From the NCBI GenBank assembly GCA_017427415.1, contig JAFRSU010000072.1, positions 62,001 to 126,000 of the forward strand: DNA of 64,000 nt. The letters are read 5' to 3'. This DNA is from Lachnospiraceae bacterium. Its GTDB lineage: Bacteria > Bacillota > Clostridia > Lachnospirales > Lachnospiraceae. Below are positions 55,681 through 63,442 of the stretch, one piece after another (within the stretch, counting starts at the first letter, position 1; every line of letters starts with the position of its first letter). The notes below the pieces were generated by a model that was given only the letters and a program-made list of their open reading frames with translations, was not told where the DNA came from and ran no database searches. Made by a program: the position numbers and the translations under genes.

Positions 55681-57057
55681 CTACAATGTTACCCCGTCCT
55701 TAAATATCGCTATCTCACGGTATCCGTTCCTCTCATTGGCCGTTTCTTCCCCCTCAGCCACACTCAATACATATTCTATAAGGTCCTGGCTGACATCGAT
55801 ACCGTCTATCATGGAGCCGGCATTAAAATCTATCCAGTCAGGCTTTCTTTCCGCAAGAGCATCATTGGTTGCTATCTTTACCGTAGGCACAGGTGCCCCC
55901 AAAGGTGTGCCTCTCCCGGTAGAGAACAATATCATGTGACAGCCTGCAGCCGTAAGATTGGTAACTGCCACCATATCATTTCCGGGACCGTTTAATAGAT
56001 TTAACCCCTTCTTTTTTACCGTATCCCCATAGTTCAGTACATCCACAACCTCAGCTCTTCCGCCCTTCTGGATACACCCTAAAGACTTCTCCTCTAAGGT
56101 GGTTATGCCTCCGGCTTTATTGCCGGGAGAAGGATTCTCATATATCTCCTGCCCGTGTTCGGTAAAATAATCCTTGAAATTATTGATGAGCGATACCGTT
56201 TTTTCAAATGTGCCTATGTCGGTGCACCTGTCCATAAGTATGGTCTCTGCTCCGAACATCTCCGGTACTTCGGTAAGTACGGTACTGCCGCCCTCGGCTA
56301 TCAGGTAGTCAGAGAACTGTCCTATAAGCGGATTGGCCGTGAGTCCCGAAAAACCGTCAGAGCCCCCGCATTTGAGACCCACCTTGAGCTTTGAGACAGG
56401 TACTTCCACTCTTTCAAAAGTATCCGCATACGCCTTAAGCTCCCCGATAAGTCTTATTCCTTCTTCTATCTCATCCTCAAAGTCCTGTGCATTTAAGAAT
56501 TTTACCCTTCTTTCATCCACAGGCCCAAGTACCTCCTTAAAGGAGGCGATATTGTTGTTTTCACATCCGAGTCCCAGTACGAGCACTCCACCGGCATTCG
56601 GGTGATTTACCAGACCTTTAAGTATCTTCTGCGTCATTTTATGGTCATCGCCCAATTGTGAGCATCCGTACGGATGGGTAAAACAGAATGCGCCTGTCTC
56701 CCTGCTTAAAGCCTCCGCCACCTTATTGACACAGCCTACGGTATTGACTATCCAGATATCGTTTCTGATACCGATGTCTCCGTTTTCTCTTTTGTAGGCC
56801 ATTATGGTCCTGCCGGCAGGTTCGGGCATATCATATTTTTTATAATGGTAGGAGTATTCCACTTTTTCCTTAAGATTGGTCTTAAGATTGTGTGAATGAA
56901 CACTCTCTCCCTTCTTTATGCTTTGTGTGGCATGTCCTATAGGAAATCCGTATTTTATGACATTTTCCCCTTCCGCGATATCGCGCAGGGCCACTTTATG
57001 TCCGGTCTCCACATCTACTGCCACATTGTCCGAAGGATGTATGATTATAGTCCCCAT
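55681..57057 (-). CDS. uxaA: altronate dehydratase
   Basis: 458 residues, slightly shorter than E. coli UxaA. N-terminal SAF-like part (IIIHPSDNVAVDVETGHKVA), then the dehydratase body: GYKRENGDIGIRND-like YKRENGDIGIRNDIWIVNTVGC, THPYGCSQLGDD, LGCENNNI, KCGGSDGFSGLTANP, FSTGRGTP. Converts D-altronate to 2-keto-3-deoxygluconate. AGGT precedes the ATG. It lies 73 bp after uxaB. KDG kinase and aldolase are not in this window. Confidence 0.94.
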   Translation of the reverse strand: MGTIIIHPSDNVAVDVETGHKVALRDIAEGENVIKYGFPIGHATQSIKKGESVHSHNLKTNLKEKVEYSYHYKKYDMPEPAGRTIMAYKRENGDIGIRNDIWIVNTVGCVNKVAEALSRETGAFCFTHPYGCSQLGDDHKMTQKILKGLVNHPNAGGVLVLGLGCENNNIASFKEVLGPVDERRVKFLNAQDFEDEIEEGIRLIGELKAYADTFERVEVPVSKLKVGLKCGGSDGFSGLTANPLIGQFSDYLIAEGGSTVLTEVPEMFGAETILMDRCTDIGTFEKTVSLINNFKDYFTEHGQEIYENPSPGNKAGGITTLEEKSLGCIQKGGRAEVVDVLNYGDTVKKKGLNLLNGPGNDMVAVTNLTAAGCHMILFSTGRGTPLGAPVPTVKIATNDALAERKPDWIDFNAGSMIDGIDVSQDLIEYVLSVAEGEETANERNGYREIAIFKDGVTL

Positions 57058-57130
57058 TTTACCTGCTTTCCTTTCAGCCTTAATGTACCATTATAGCTTA
57101 TACTGTCACTTTTTCGGTCGCTGCCTGTTT

Positions 57131-58456
57131 TCAGCCCAACAACGTTTCTATGGTCTTACCCACACCGTTTTTCTGTATGGATCCATAATACTTTTCCACT
57201 TCATCCTTCATGAATGAAAGGTCCTCGCCCCAGTACTGCTCCTTCTTTAAGATATCTTCAACAGAAGCCGTCTTCATAAATGACATGATCTCTTCACCGT
57301 CATTTGTCTCATCCGTCCTGTAGAATGCGATAAGTGCGGCCAGCGAAAATGTAAGGCATTTCGGAAGATATCCGTTTTTCTCCCTGTATTCAAGGATGGT
57401 CGGGAGTACTCTTGCCTTAAACTTGCTTACGGAATTAAGAGCGATACTCAAGAGCTGATGCTTTACAAAGGGATTTGAGAAACGTTCCAATACCGCCTTA
57501 CCGAAGGGGATATCCTCTTCTTCATGTCCCAATGTGGGTATTATCTCATCAAATATAACTGTATTCAGATATCTGTTTATAAGCGGATCGTCCAGGCATT
57601 CCTTTACTGTAGAAAGTCCGTACAGACGTGCCGCAAGTACCATTGAAGTATGTCCGCCGTTAAGTATCCTTACCTTTCTCTTTTTATAAGGCTTGACATC
57701 CGGTGTCCAGATGACATTTATACCTGCTTTTTCCAGAGGGAATTCATCCTCATGATCACCCTCTATTACCCAAAGGTGGAAGATCTCCGCGGTATTCATC
57801 AGTTTATCTTCCTCACCGAGACGTTCGGTAAGCTCACGTACCTCATCCTTGGGATATCCGGTACAGATCCTGTCCACCAGGGTGTTGCAGAAATCATTTT
57901 CAGTCTTTATCCAGTTCTTAAAGTCCTCGGAAAGCTTCCAAAGGTCAGCGTATTTAAGTACGCAGTTTAAGAGTTCTTTTCCGTTGTTATCTATAAGTTC
58001 ACAGGAAAGGATGATAAATCCGGGAAGTCCTGCCTTAAATCTCTCATATAAAAGTGCCGTCAGCTTTGCAGGGAAGGATTTGGGCGGTGCATCATTTATC
58101 GACTCTGTCCCGAGATATTCTATACCTGCCTCGGTAGTATTGGATATGATAATCCTCATATCCGGATTATGCGCCAGCTTAAGATATCCGGCGTAGTCGG
58201 TGTACGGATCCACACCTCTTGAAATGGATGTGACCTTTATGCACTCATCCACAACCTTACCGTTATCTATGCCGCGCAGGAACTGATGGTATACTCCTTT
58301 TTGCTCATTTATGACAGGGATAAGTCCTTTAGCTATGGGCTGGACCACTACCACCTTTCCGCCGAACAGTCCCTGTTCGTTCATCTTATTGATAAAAACA
58401 TCCACAAAGCTTCTAAGGAAGCCGCCTTCTCCAAATTGGATAACTCTTTCTTTCAT
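57131..58456 (-). CDS. uxaB: tagaturonate reductase (altronate oxidoreductase)
   Basis: 441 residues of the mannitol dehydrogenase (polyol long-chain) family. The start VIQFGEGGFLRSFVDVFINKMNE is the NAD-binding motif. SNTTEAGIEY, the LSCELIDNNG motif, and the catalytic KKRKVRILNGGHTSMVLAA (Lys...Asn...His) follow. Reduces D-tagaturonate to D-altronate with NADH. AAGGAAAA lies before the ATG. It follows the LgoD-like gene by 103 bp with a G-rich, repeat-like spacer. Confidence 0.94.
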   Translation of the reverse strand: MKERVIQFGEGGFLRSFVDVFINKMNEQGLFGGKVVVVQPIAKGLIPVINEQKGVYHQFLRGIDNGKVVDECIKVTSISRGVDPYTDYAGYLKLAHNPDMRIIISNTTEAGIEYLGTESINDAPPKSFPAKLTALLYERFKAGLPGFIILSCELIDNNGKELLNCVLKYADLWKLSEDFKNWIKTENDFCNTLVDRICTGYPKDEVRELTERLGEEDKLMNTAEIFHLWVIEGDHEDEFPLEKAGINVIWTPDVKPYKKRKVRILNGGHTSMVLAARLYGLSTVKECLDDPLINRYLNTVIFDEIIPTLGHEEEDIPFGKAVLERFSNPFVKHQLLSIALNSVSKFKARVLPTILEYREKNGYLPKCLTFSLAALIAFYRTDETNDGEEIMSFMKTASVEDILKKEQYWGEDLSFMKDEVEKYYGSIQKNGVGKTIETLLG

Positions 58457-58559
58457 TTTTCCTTAATCTCCCTTTTTCATTCTTCGCTCAATATGGGGTT
58501 AATCCCGTGCAGCGGTCTTCAAAAACGGACCATTACCCCCGTCCCCCCGGTCCATTATA

Positions 58560-59573
58560 TCAAAATTCAATAAGTACCTTGGCCAGGCTTCCGTCATTTT
58601 CAGCCAGTGCTTTAAATGCATCTGCTGCATCATCCACGGGATATACGGCACTTACCATATCAAGTACATTTACCTTACCTGAAGCGATAAGGTCTATTAC
58701 AGCCTGAAAATCACGAGCGTATGAATTTCTGCTGCCGAATACGTTAAGCTCTTTTTTGAGCAATATCGAATGCAGAAAAGTGGTCTCCTTCTTGCCATTA
58801 CCGATAAGGATGATATTGGCCGCAAAAGCAGCACAATCAATGCAGTTAAGGAAAGTAACCGACTGTCCGCACGCCTCCACGCATACATCAAAACCGTTGC
58901 CGTTTGTTATCTTCATGGCTTCTTCTTTTATGTCTGTCTTTTTGGAATTGATCACACCCTTAGCACCGAAATGAAGTGCCTTTTCAAGCCTTCCGTCAAG
59001 AACATCCGCCACATATACTTCCGCTCCCTGTGCCTTAGCTGCTATAAGAGCAAAGAGACCGATAGGTCCTGCACCGACTACCAGCACCTTATCTCCTTCA
59101 TTCACCTTCGCTCTGTGAAGGGCATGATAGCTGATGGTAAAAGGCTCAACCAATGCAAGCTCCTTAGCAGACAGGCCTTTTCCGTTATAGATCCTTTCCA
59201 CCGGCATAACTATATATTCCCTGAATGATCCGTCACGCTGTACACCCATGGTCTGGTTATCGGTACAGCAGTTTACGTATCCTCTCCGGCATGAATAGCA
59301 CTTTCCGCAGTTAAAATAAGGATTGGCAGTGATAATGTCACCTGCTTTCAGTCCCTTATCGTTCTCGGGGATAGATACTATTTCGGCAGAAAACTCATGA
59401 CCGGGTATCCTGGGATATGTGGTAAAGGGTTGATTGCCCGTATAGCTGGCCACATCAGCTCCGCATATACCGCAATATAAAATCTTTAAAAGTGCTTCAC
59501 CCTCCTTCGGTACAGGCTTTTCGGTGTCTGTAAGACCGATCTTAAAAGGTTCTTCAATTAAAACTGTTTTCAT
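58560..59573 (-). CDS. zinc-dependent dehydrogenase, LgoD (L-galactonate dehydrogenase)-like
   Basis: 337 residues, medium-chain dehydrogenase. Catalytic zinc site in YCGICGADVASYTGNQPFTTYPRIPGHEF, structural zinc cysteines in CGKCYSCRRGYVNCC, and Rossmann motif VVGAGPIGLFAL. E. coli LgoD (YjjN) shows GNQPF-x2-YPR-x2-GHE, NCC and GSRN at the same places, all present here. LgoD oxidises L-galactonate to D-tagaturonate, the substrate of the neighbouring UxaB. Assignment by motif and context; other polyol or aldonate dehydrogenases are possible. Confidence 0.8.
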   Translation of the reverse strand: MKTVLIEEPFKIGLTDTEKPVPKEGEALLKILYCGICGADVASYTGNQPFTTYPRIPGHEFSAEIVSIPENDKGLKAGDIITANPYFNCGKCYSCRRGYVNCCTDNQTMGVQRDGSFREYIVMPVERIYNGKGLSAKELALVEPFTISYHALHRAKVNEGDKVLVVGAGPIGLFALIAAKAQGAEVYVADVLDGRLEKALHFGAKGVINSKKTDIKEEAMKITNGNGFDVCVEACGQSVTFLNCIDCAAFAANIILIGNGKKETTFLHSILLKKELNVFGSRNSYARDFQAVIDLIASGKVNVLDMVSAVYPVDDAADAFKALAENDGSLAKVLIEF

Positions 59574-59610
59574 TATATATGCCTTTCCTGATTATATATT
59601 TGTCATTTTA

Positions 59611-59638
59611 AATTCAACCGGAGGAATTCAACCGGAGA
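59611..59638. repeat. 14-bp tandem duplication in the LgoD-upstream spacer
   Basis: AATTCAACCGGAGG followed by AATTCAACCGGAGA, then ACCGTCCCCCTGATC and a short TGTCATTCTGA (the 3143 repeat family). The nearby spacer at 58500-58560 carries a related CCCCGTCCCCCCGGTCC. They look like decayed dispersed repeats. Confidence 0.5.
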
Positions 59639-59676
59639 ACCGTCCCCCTGATCGATTTTTGTCATTCTGAAGAGCT

Positions 59677-60903
59677 TTAGCAGTTAATATACTTCGGATT
59701 CCAGATGACAGCTGTCTTCATCGGTGCGCTCTTACTGTATATTTTGTTCTTATAAGCCCCGATAGGATCGGCCGCAAACTCGTCCCTGTCTATCAATTCC
59801 ACTATCTCGTTATAACTGCTTTCCGCCAAAAGCTCGATCGCTTTTTCCATATGATCCTGACGGAAGTTGATGGAACCCATGATCAGATGATTCTCAAATC
59901 CGAAGGGCATGGTGTCAAATGTGATCTTCGGTCCTAACGAAAAGCTGTTGTATACTCCGTTACATCCGAGCACCTTATGTTCAAAAGCTATGCGGTGCTC
60001 CACATTACTGCCGCTTACACCGATAAAAAGTGTAGCTCTGCCGCCCATTTTTTCTATGATAGCCTTTGCAAGCTCTTCTTCGGAGTCATATGTATTCTGA
60101 AGATATTCTGCCTGTACTTCCCCGCCTTTGTGCCATTTATTTGCCTGCTTCATGGCAAACTTAACCTTCGGTGAATCCTCTCCGCTCCTTGCCACAAAAA
60201 GCACCTTCGCATTTTTATGTGCCCTGCATATAAGGTCACCTATAAACATACCCGTGGTACCAAGGCCGAAAATGACAGTTCTGTCAAATACCTCTTCCTT
60301 TGCTATTTCTCTGCCGGTCTGCTCATCGCATTTATACTTTTTCATGGCAACACGGAAGTTGTGGGCACTGCCTAAGTCCTCCATTCTTTCGAGTTGGAAA
60401 AGCATACAAGCAAAAGGATCGGGGAATACCATCTTCTTTGCAAACTCTAAGTCAAGCTTACCATCATGGACATATCCGTCAGGGATTTTTAAGAGCATGT
60501 CCGGATGGAAATACTGCTTGTCGGCAAACAGACCGTCAGCCTTGTCGCAACCGTATTCAAAATATGTCTCATCCTCCGAATACCTGGTCGGATCCCAGCT
60601 GTCTCCGCCACGGATAAGGACTATAGCGAACCTGTTCTCGGAAGGAACCCAGACTATACCCTCATGGCCGTTTATAAGCCTGTTTTTTCCTTCAGGGAAC
60701 TTGGCTGAAAGCCTTCCCTCACTTCCCATATGCATAAGCTCATTATCAGTACCGCAGAAGCCTATCATTACAGGCTCACAGAGAATACCTTCTTTAGGCT
60801 CTTCTCCGCGCAGTCTCTGCCTTTTTACATTGCTTATCTCAACATCACCGTAAACAAGCGGTTTTTCGGCATCATTCTGAAAATAAGTACCCTTGACCAG
60901 CAT
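59677..60903 (-). CDS. medium-chain aldose dehydrogenase-like protein (glucose dehydrogenase family)
   Basis: 408 residues. The zinc site is in GFCGTDNELMHMGSEGRLSAKFPEG and LINGHEGIVW. The mid-part has FGLGTTGMFIGDLICR as nucleotide-binding motif. It resembles archaeal/bacterial glucose 1-dehydrogenase-type enzymes that oxidise aldoses to lactones. First gene of the sugar-acid cluster with AGGAGG before the ATG and a promoter at 60947-60952. An L-galactose or L-fucose dehydrogenase role is inferred from the downstream lactonase, FucU and LgoD-like genes. Confidence 0.75.
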   Translation of the reverse strand: MLVKGTYFQNDAEKPLVYGDVEISNVKRQRLRGEEPKEGILCEPVMIGFCGTDNELMHMGSEGRLSAKFPEGKNRLINGHEGIVWVPSENRFAIVLIRGGDSWDPTRYSEDETYFEYGCDKADGLFADKQYFHPDMLLKIPDGYVHDGKLDLEFAKKMVFPDPFACMLFQLERMEDLGSAHNFRVAMKKYKCDEQTGREIAKEEVFDRTVIFGLGTTGMFIGDLICRAHKNAKVLFVARSGEDSPKVKFAMKQANKWHKGGEVQAEYLQNTYDSEEELAKAIIEKMGGRATLFIGVSGSNVEHRIAFEHKVLGCNGVYNSFSLGPKITFDTMPFGFENHLIMGSINFRQDHMEKAIELLAESSYNEIVELIDRDEFAADPIGAYKNKIYSKSAPMKTAVIWNPKYINC

Positions 60904-60933
60904 ATCATCCTCCTTGTACTAAATCGTTTTTTC

Positions 60934-60955
60934 ATCTTAACTTAAGATTATACCA
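60934..60955 (-). promoter_or_regulatory. promoter and palindromic operator of the sugar-acid operon
   Basis: Extended -10 TGGTATAAT (TATAAT at 60947-60952) with no good -35, which suggests an activator. ATCTTAA-C-TTAAGAT (60934-60948) is a perfect 7+1+7 palindrome just downstream, overlapping the start region. Confidence 0.55.
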
Positions 60956-61038
60956 CTTATGCCGACAAAATACTATACAAAAATCATCTGAAATTATATG
61001 TTTTTTGTTATGTCCTTGTTCTCATGGTCACATATATC

Positions 61039-61056
61039 GGCAGGGCGCGCCCTGCC
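61039..61056. other. 18-bp perfect palindrome
   Basis: GGCAGGGCGCGCCCTGCC, in the ~250-bp gap between the sugar-acid operon promoter and the trpB2 terminator. It has no T-run on either side. The rest of the gap is A/T-rich. Confidence 0.5.
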
Positions 61057-61086
61057 ACAGTTATACTTTCCTTAAATAAAACAAAA

Positions 61087-61117
61087 CAGAGTTCCCCATA
61101 TATAATGAAGAACTCTG
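61087..61117 (-). terminator. terminator of trpB2
   Basis: CAGAGTTC/GAACTCTG stem with a long A/T loop, followed on the minus strand by TTTTGTTTTATTT. Confidence 0.8.
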
Positions 61118-61150
61118 CATTGATATAAGATTTAGATATTATCTATTACA

Positions 61151-62524
61151 TCAGTCGATCTTGGGGAGCTTAGCTACAGATGCTGCGATCTCTTCATCTG
61201 AGGGGATGTAGTCAGACATCTCTCCATCATTGTACTTCTGATATGCTACAAGGTCAAAGTAACCTGTACCTGTAAGACCGAATACGATGGTCTTCTCCTC
61301 ACCGGTCTCCTTGCACTTTAATGCTTCATCGATAGCTACGCGGATAGCATGTGAGCTCTCGGGAGCCGGAAGGATACCTTCGATCCTTGCAAACTGCTCA
61401 GCAGCTTCAAATACAGAAGTCTGTTCTACGCTTGTTGCCTCCATGTAACCGTCATGGTAAAGCTGTGAAAGTGTGGTGCTCATGCCGTGGAATCTGAGTC
61501 CGCCTGCATGGTTTGCCGAAGGGATAAAGCTGCTGCCAAGCGTATACATCTTAGCTAAAGGACAGATCATACCGGTATCGCAGAAGTCATATGCAAATGT
61601 ACCACGGGTAAAGCTCGGGCACGAAGCAGGCTCTACAGCGATGATCCTGTAATCAGCCTCACCTCTAAGCTTCTCGCCCATGAAAGGAGCGATAAGACCG
61701 CCGAGGTTACTTCCGCCGCCTGCACATCCTATAACGATATCAGGCTTGATACCGTACTTGTCAAGAGCTGTCTTTGCCTCAAGACCGATAACGGACTGAT
61801 GAAGAAGTACCTGGTTTAATACACTGCCTAACACATATCTGTATCCGGGATTCTTTACTGCTACTTCTACTGCCTCTGAAATAGCGCATCCGAGTGAGCC
61901 CGTGGTTCCGGGATGCTCGGCAAGTATCTTCTTTCCTACCTCTGTGGTTTCTGAAGGTGAAGGAACAACTGATGCACCGTAAGTTCTCATAACTTCACGT
62001 CTGAAAGGCTTCTGCTCATATGATACCTTAACCATGAATACCTTACAGTCAAGTCCGAAATATGCACAGGCCATAGAAAGAGCTGTTCCCCACTGACCTG
62101 CACCGGTCTCGGTGGTGACACCCTTTAAGCCCTGCTTCTTTGCATAATAAGCCTGAGCAATGGCTGAATTTAACTTATGGCTGCCGCTGGTGTTATTTCC
62201 TTCAAATTTGTAATATATCTTTGCAGGTGTCTGAAGCTTCTCCTCTAAGCAGTATGCACGTACTAAAGGTGAAGGTCTGTACATCTTGTAAAAGTTTCTG
62301 ATCTCATCGGGTATCTCGATAAAGGGAGTTGTATCATCTAACTCCTGCTGTACGAGTTCAGCACAGAAAACCTGACCAAGCTCTTCTGCAGTCATGGGCT
62401 TATGTGTGCCCGGATTCATAAGAGGTGCGGGCTTGTTCTTCATATCTGCTCTCAAATTGTACCAAGCCTTGGGCATCTCGTCTTCTGTTAAATAAATTTT
62501 GTAGGGTACTTCCTGTTTTGACAT
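61151..62524 (-). CDS. tryptophan synthase beta-like enzyme (TrpB2)
   Basis: 457 residues, the longer TrpB2 branch. It has MYRPSPLVRAYCLE, the PLP lysine in NTSGSHKLNSAIAQ, ETGAGQWGTALSMA (catalytic Glu-Thr-Gly), GCAGGGSNLGGL for the phosphate of PLP, and HAGGLRFHGM. Stand-alone TrpB2 joins indole and serine to make tryptophan, probably salvaging indole; no trpA or other trp genes are nearby. GGAGG precedes the ATG. Expression is controlled by the tryptophan T-box directly upstream. Confidence 0.92.
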   Translation of the reverse strand: MSKQEVPYKIYLTEDEMPKAWYNLRADMKNKPAPLMNPGTHKPMTAEELGQVFCAELVQQELDDTTPFIEIPDEIRNFYKMYRPSPLVRAYCLEEKLQTPAKIYYKFEGNNTSGSHKLNSAIAQAYYAKKQGLKGVTTETGAGQWGTALSMACAYFGLDCKVFMVKVSYEQKPFRREVMRTYGASVVPSPSETTEVGKKILAEHPGTTGSLGCAISEAVEVAVKNPGYRYVLGSVLNQVLLHQSVIGLEAKTALDKYGIKPDIVIGCAGGGSNLGGLIAPFMGEKLRGEADYRIIAVEPASCPSFTRGTFAYDFCDTGMICPLAKMYTLGSSFIPSANHAGGLRFHGMSTTLSQLYHDGYMEATSVEQTSVFEAAEQFARIEGILPAPESSHAIRVAIDEALKCKETGEEKTIVFGLTGTGYFDLVAYQKYNDGEMSDYIPSDEEIAASVAKLPKID

Positions 62525-62566
62525 TGTTTTGTCCTCCTTTTTTTAATTGTCACACATTTTTTGTTG

Positions 62567-62880
62567 GGACAAATAAAAAAGTCCCAACAGTAAGTTACTG
62601 CTGGGACAGGTAATCATATTAACCTGCGGTGCCACCCGGCTTGGTGTGAATACACCCACTCACGCATACACCGGTATGTACCATATAAAATGCATACCAT
62701 CATATGCTGTCTTTTTTAACGCAGTATCCTCTACGTCTCCCATACTCCGGATATCACAGATGATATCCGTTTCCGTTCGCCCTCCGAAGGCCATTCATAA
62801 TCGTTATCCTTACCGCAATCCCACCATCTGCAGCTCTCTGAAAAGCACTCACGTTTACTACTTTTCTTCTTCAACGGTTT
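62567..62880 (-). promoter_or_regulatory. T-box leader, tryptophan-specific
   Basis: Minus strand: stem I with GTAGTAAACG and AGAGAGCTGCAGATGGTGGGA, then the specifier context GAATGGCC (TGG = 62793-62791). The T-box sequence GGGTGGCACCGCAGG (62637-62623) and a terminator at 62581-62607 follow. UGG is the Trp codon. The bulge UGGC would pair with a tRNA ending GCCA, the discriminator G expected for tRNA-Trp. Fills the 420-bp gap upstream of trpB2. Confidence 0.9.
62581..62607 (-). terminator. T-box terminator
   Basis: GTCCCAGCAGTAA/TTACTGTTGGGAC on the minus strand, near-perfect 13-bp stem, followed by TTTTTTATTT. Confidence 0.9.
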
Positions 62881-62885
62881 AGTCT

Positions 62886-62914
62886 ATTAAAGCATACTCT
62901 CTTCTTTTTGTCAA
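62886..62914 (-). promoter_or_regulatory. promoter of the T-box/trpB2 unit
   Basis: -35 TTGACA (62909-62914), 17-nt spacer, -10 TTTAAT (62886-62891). Confidence 0.7.
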
Positions 62915-62947
62915 CTGTTTTTTCTGATCTGCTTCTGCTTTCCATCC

Positions 62948-63244
62948 CTAATGCTGTACGCTTCCCCGGATGATCATTGTCAAAGAAACAGAAGTATCCC
63001 ATTGCTTGACCCCTTCGAGATACAAATGAAGTCTTTCATCATACTTTGCATTAACAGCATCGATCACTTTTTCGAAATATCCGAGGTGAGTAGATTTTAT
63101 TGCCTCCAGATCATTCTGCCTTTTTGATTCTATCATAAGTTCTGCCAATTGTGAGGAATACTTCCCGGCATCCGGCGTTAGATCAATAACTGCATATCCG
63201 GTCGTAACATCGGAAAAACCGTTTTCTTCCATAGAGGCCGGCAA
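62948..63244 (-). CDS. hypothetical 98-residue protein, possibly a gene fragment
   Basis: Not recognised. Helical and charged (SQLAELMIESKRQNDLEAI, YFEKVIDAVNAKYDERLHLYLEG), no signal or TM segment. The only starts are a TTG at 63244 and ATG at 63232, neither with a good ribosome site. It runs directly out of the broken 5' end of another gene (63247-63297), so it may be the tail of a larger protein joined by a deletion. Confidence 0.35.
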   Translation of the reverse strand: MPASMEENGFSDVTTGYAVIDLTPDAGKYSSQLAELMIESKRQNDLEAIKSTHLGYFEKVIDAVNAKYDERLHLYLEGVKQWDTSVSLTMIIRGSVQH

Positions 63245-63246
63245 TT

Positions 63247-63297
63247 TTACCGTCTTTCAATCAATCTGTCCAAATATACTTTTCGGCCATATTCCAT
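63247..63297 (-). pseudogene. 5' remnant of an AAA ATPase-like gene
   Basis: A good promoter (63342-63370) and a GGAG ribosome site 8 nt before the ATG at 63297 lead to only 16 codons: MEYGRKVYLDRLIERR, then stop. This resembles the first residues of AAA+ ATPases with a DUF4143 tail (pattern YLxxLIxRxxNGxIKVITGxRR). The rest of that gene is absent. Similarity judged from memory over a very short stretch. Confidence 0.35.
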
Positions 63298-63341
63298 TTT
63301 CTAATCTCCAACTATCAAAGTCTTTGCGTTTTTCCGATTAG

Positions 63342-63370
63342 ATTGTAACACAAGCATCCAATTTATGCAA
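63342..63370 (-). promoter_or_regulatory. promoter left in front of the gene remnant
   Basis: -35 TTGCAT (63365-63370), 17-nt spacer, -10 TACAAT (63342-63347). Confidence 0.5.
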
Positions 63371-63419
63371 TATATCAATCGATTTTCGTATAAAACATTA
63401 TATCCACAAAATAAAACTG

Positions 63420-63442
63420 CAGGTAATCACGTGGATTACCTG
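63420..63442 (-). terminator. terminator of the DinD-like gene
   Basis: CAGGTAATC/GATTACCTG stem with a 5-nt loop, overlapping the stop codon, then CAGTTTTATTTTG on the minus strand. Confidence 0.7.

Noticed and set aside
55681..58456. Ordinary galacturonate operon
   Set aside because: uxaC is missing and the flanking aldose dehydrogenase, lactonase, FucU and LgoD-like genes point to another entry sugar; it could still be outside the window.
61039..61056. 18-bp palindrome as a terminator
   Set aside because: No T-run on either side and a trpB2 terminator is already present 30 bp away.
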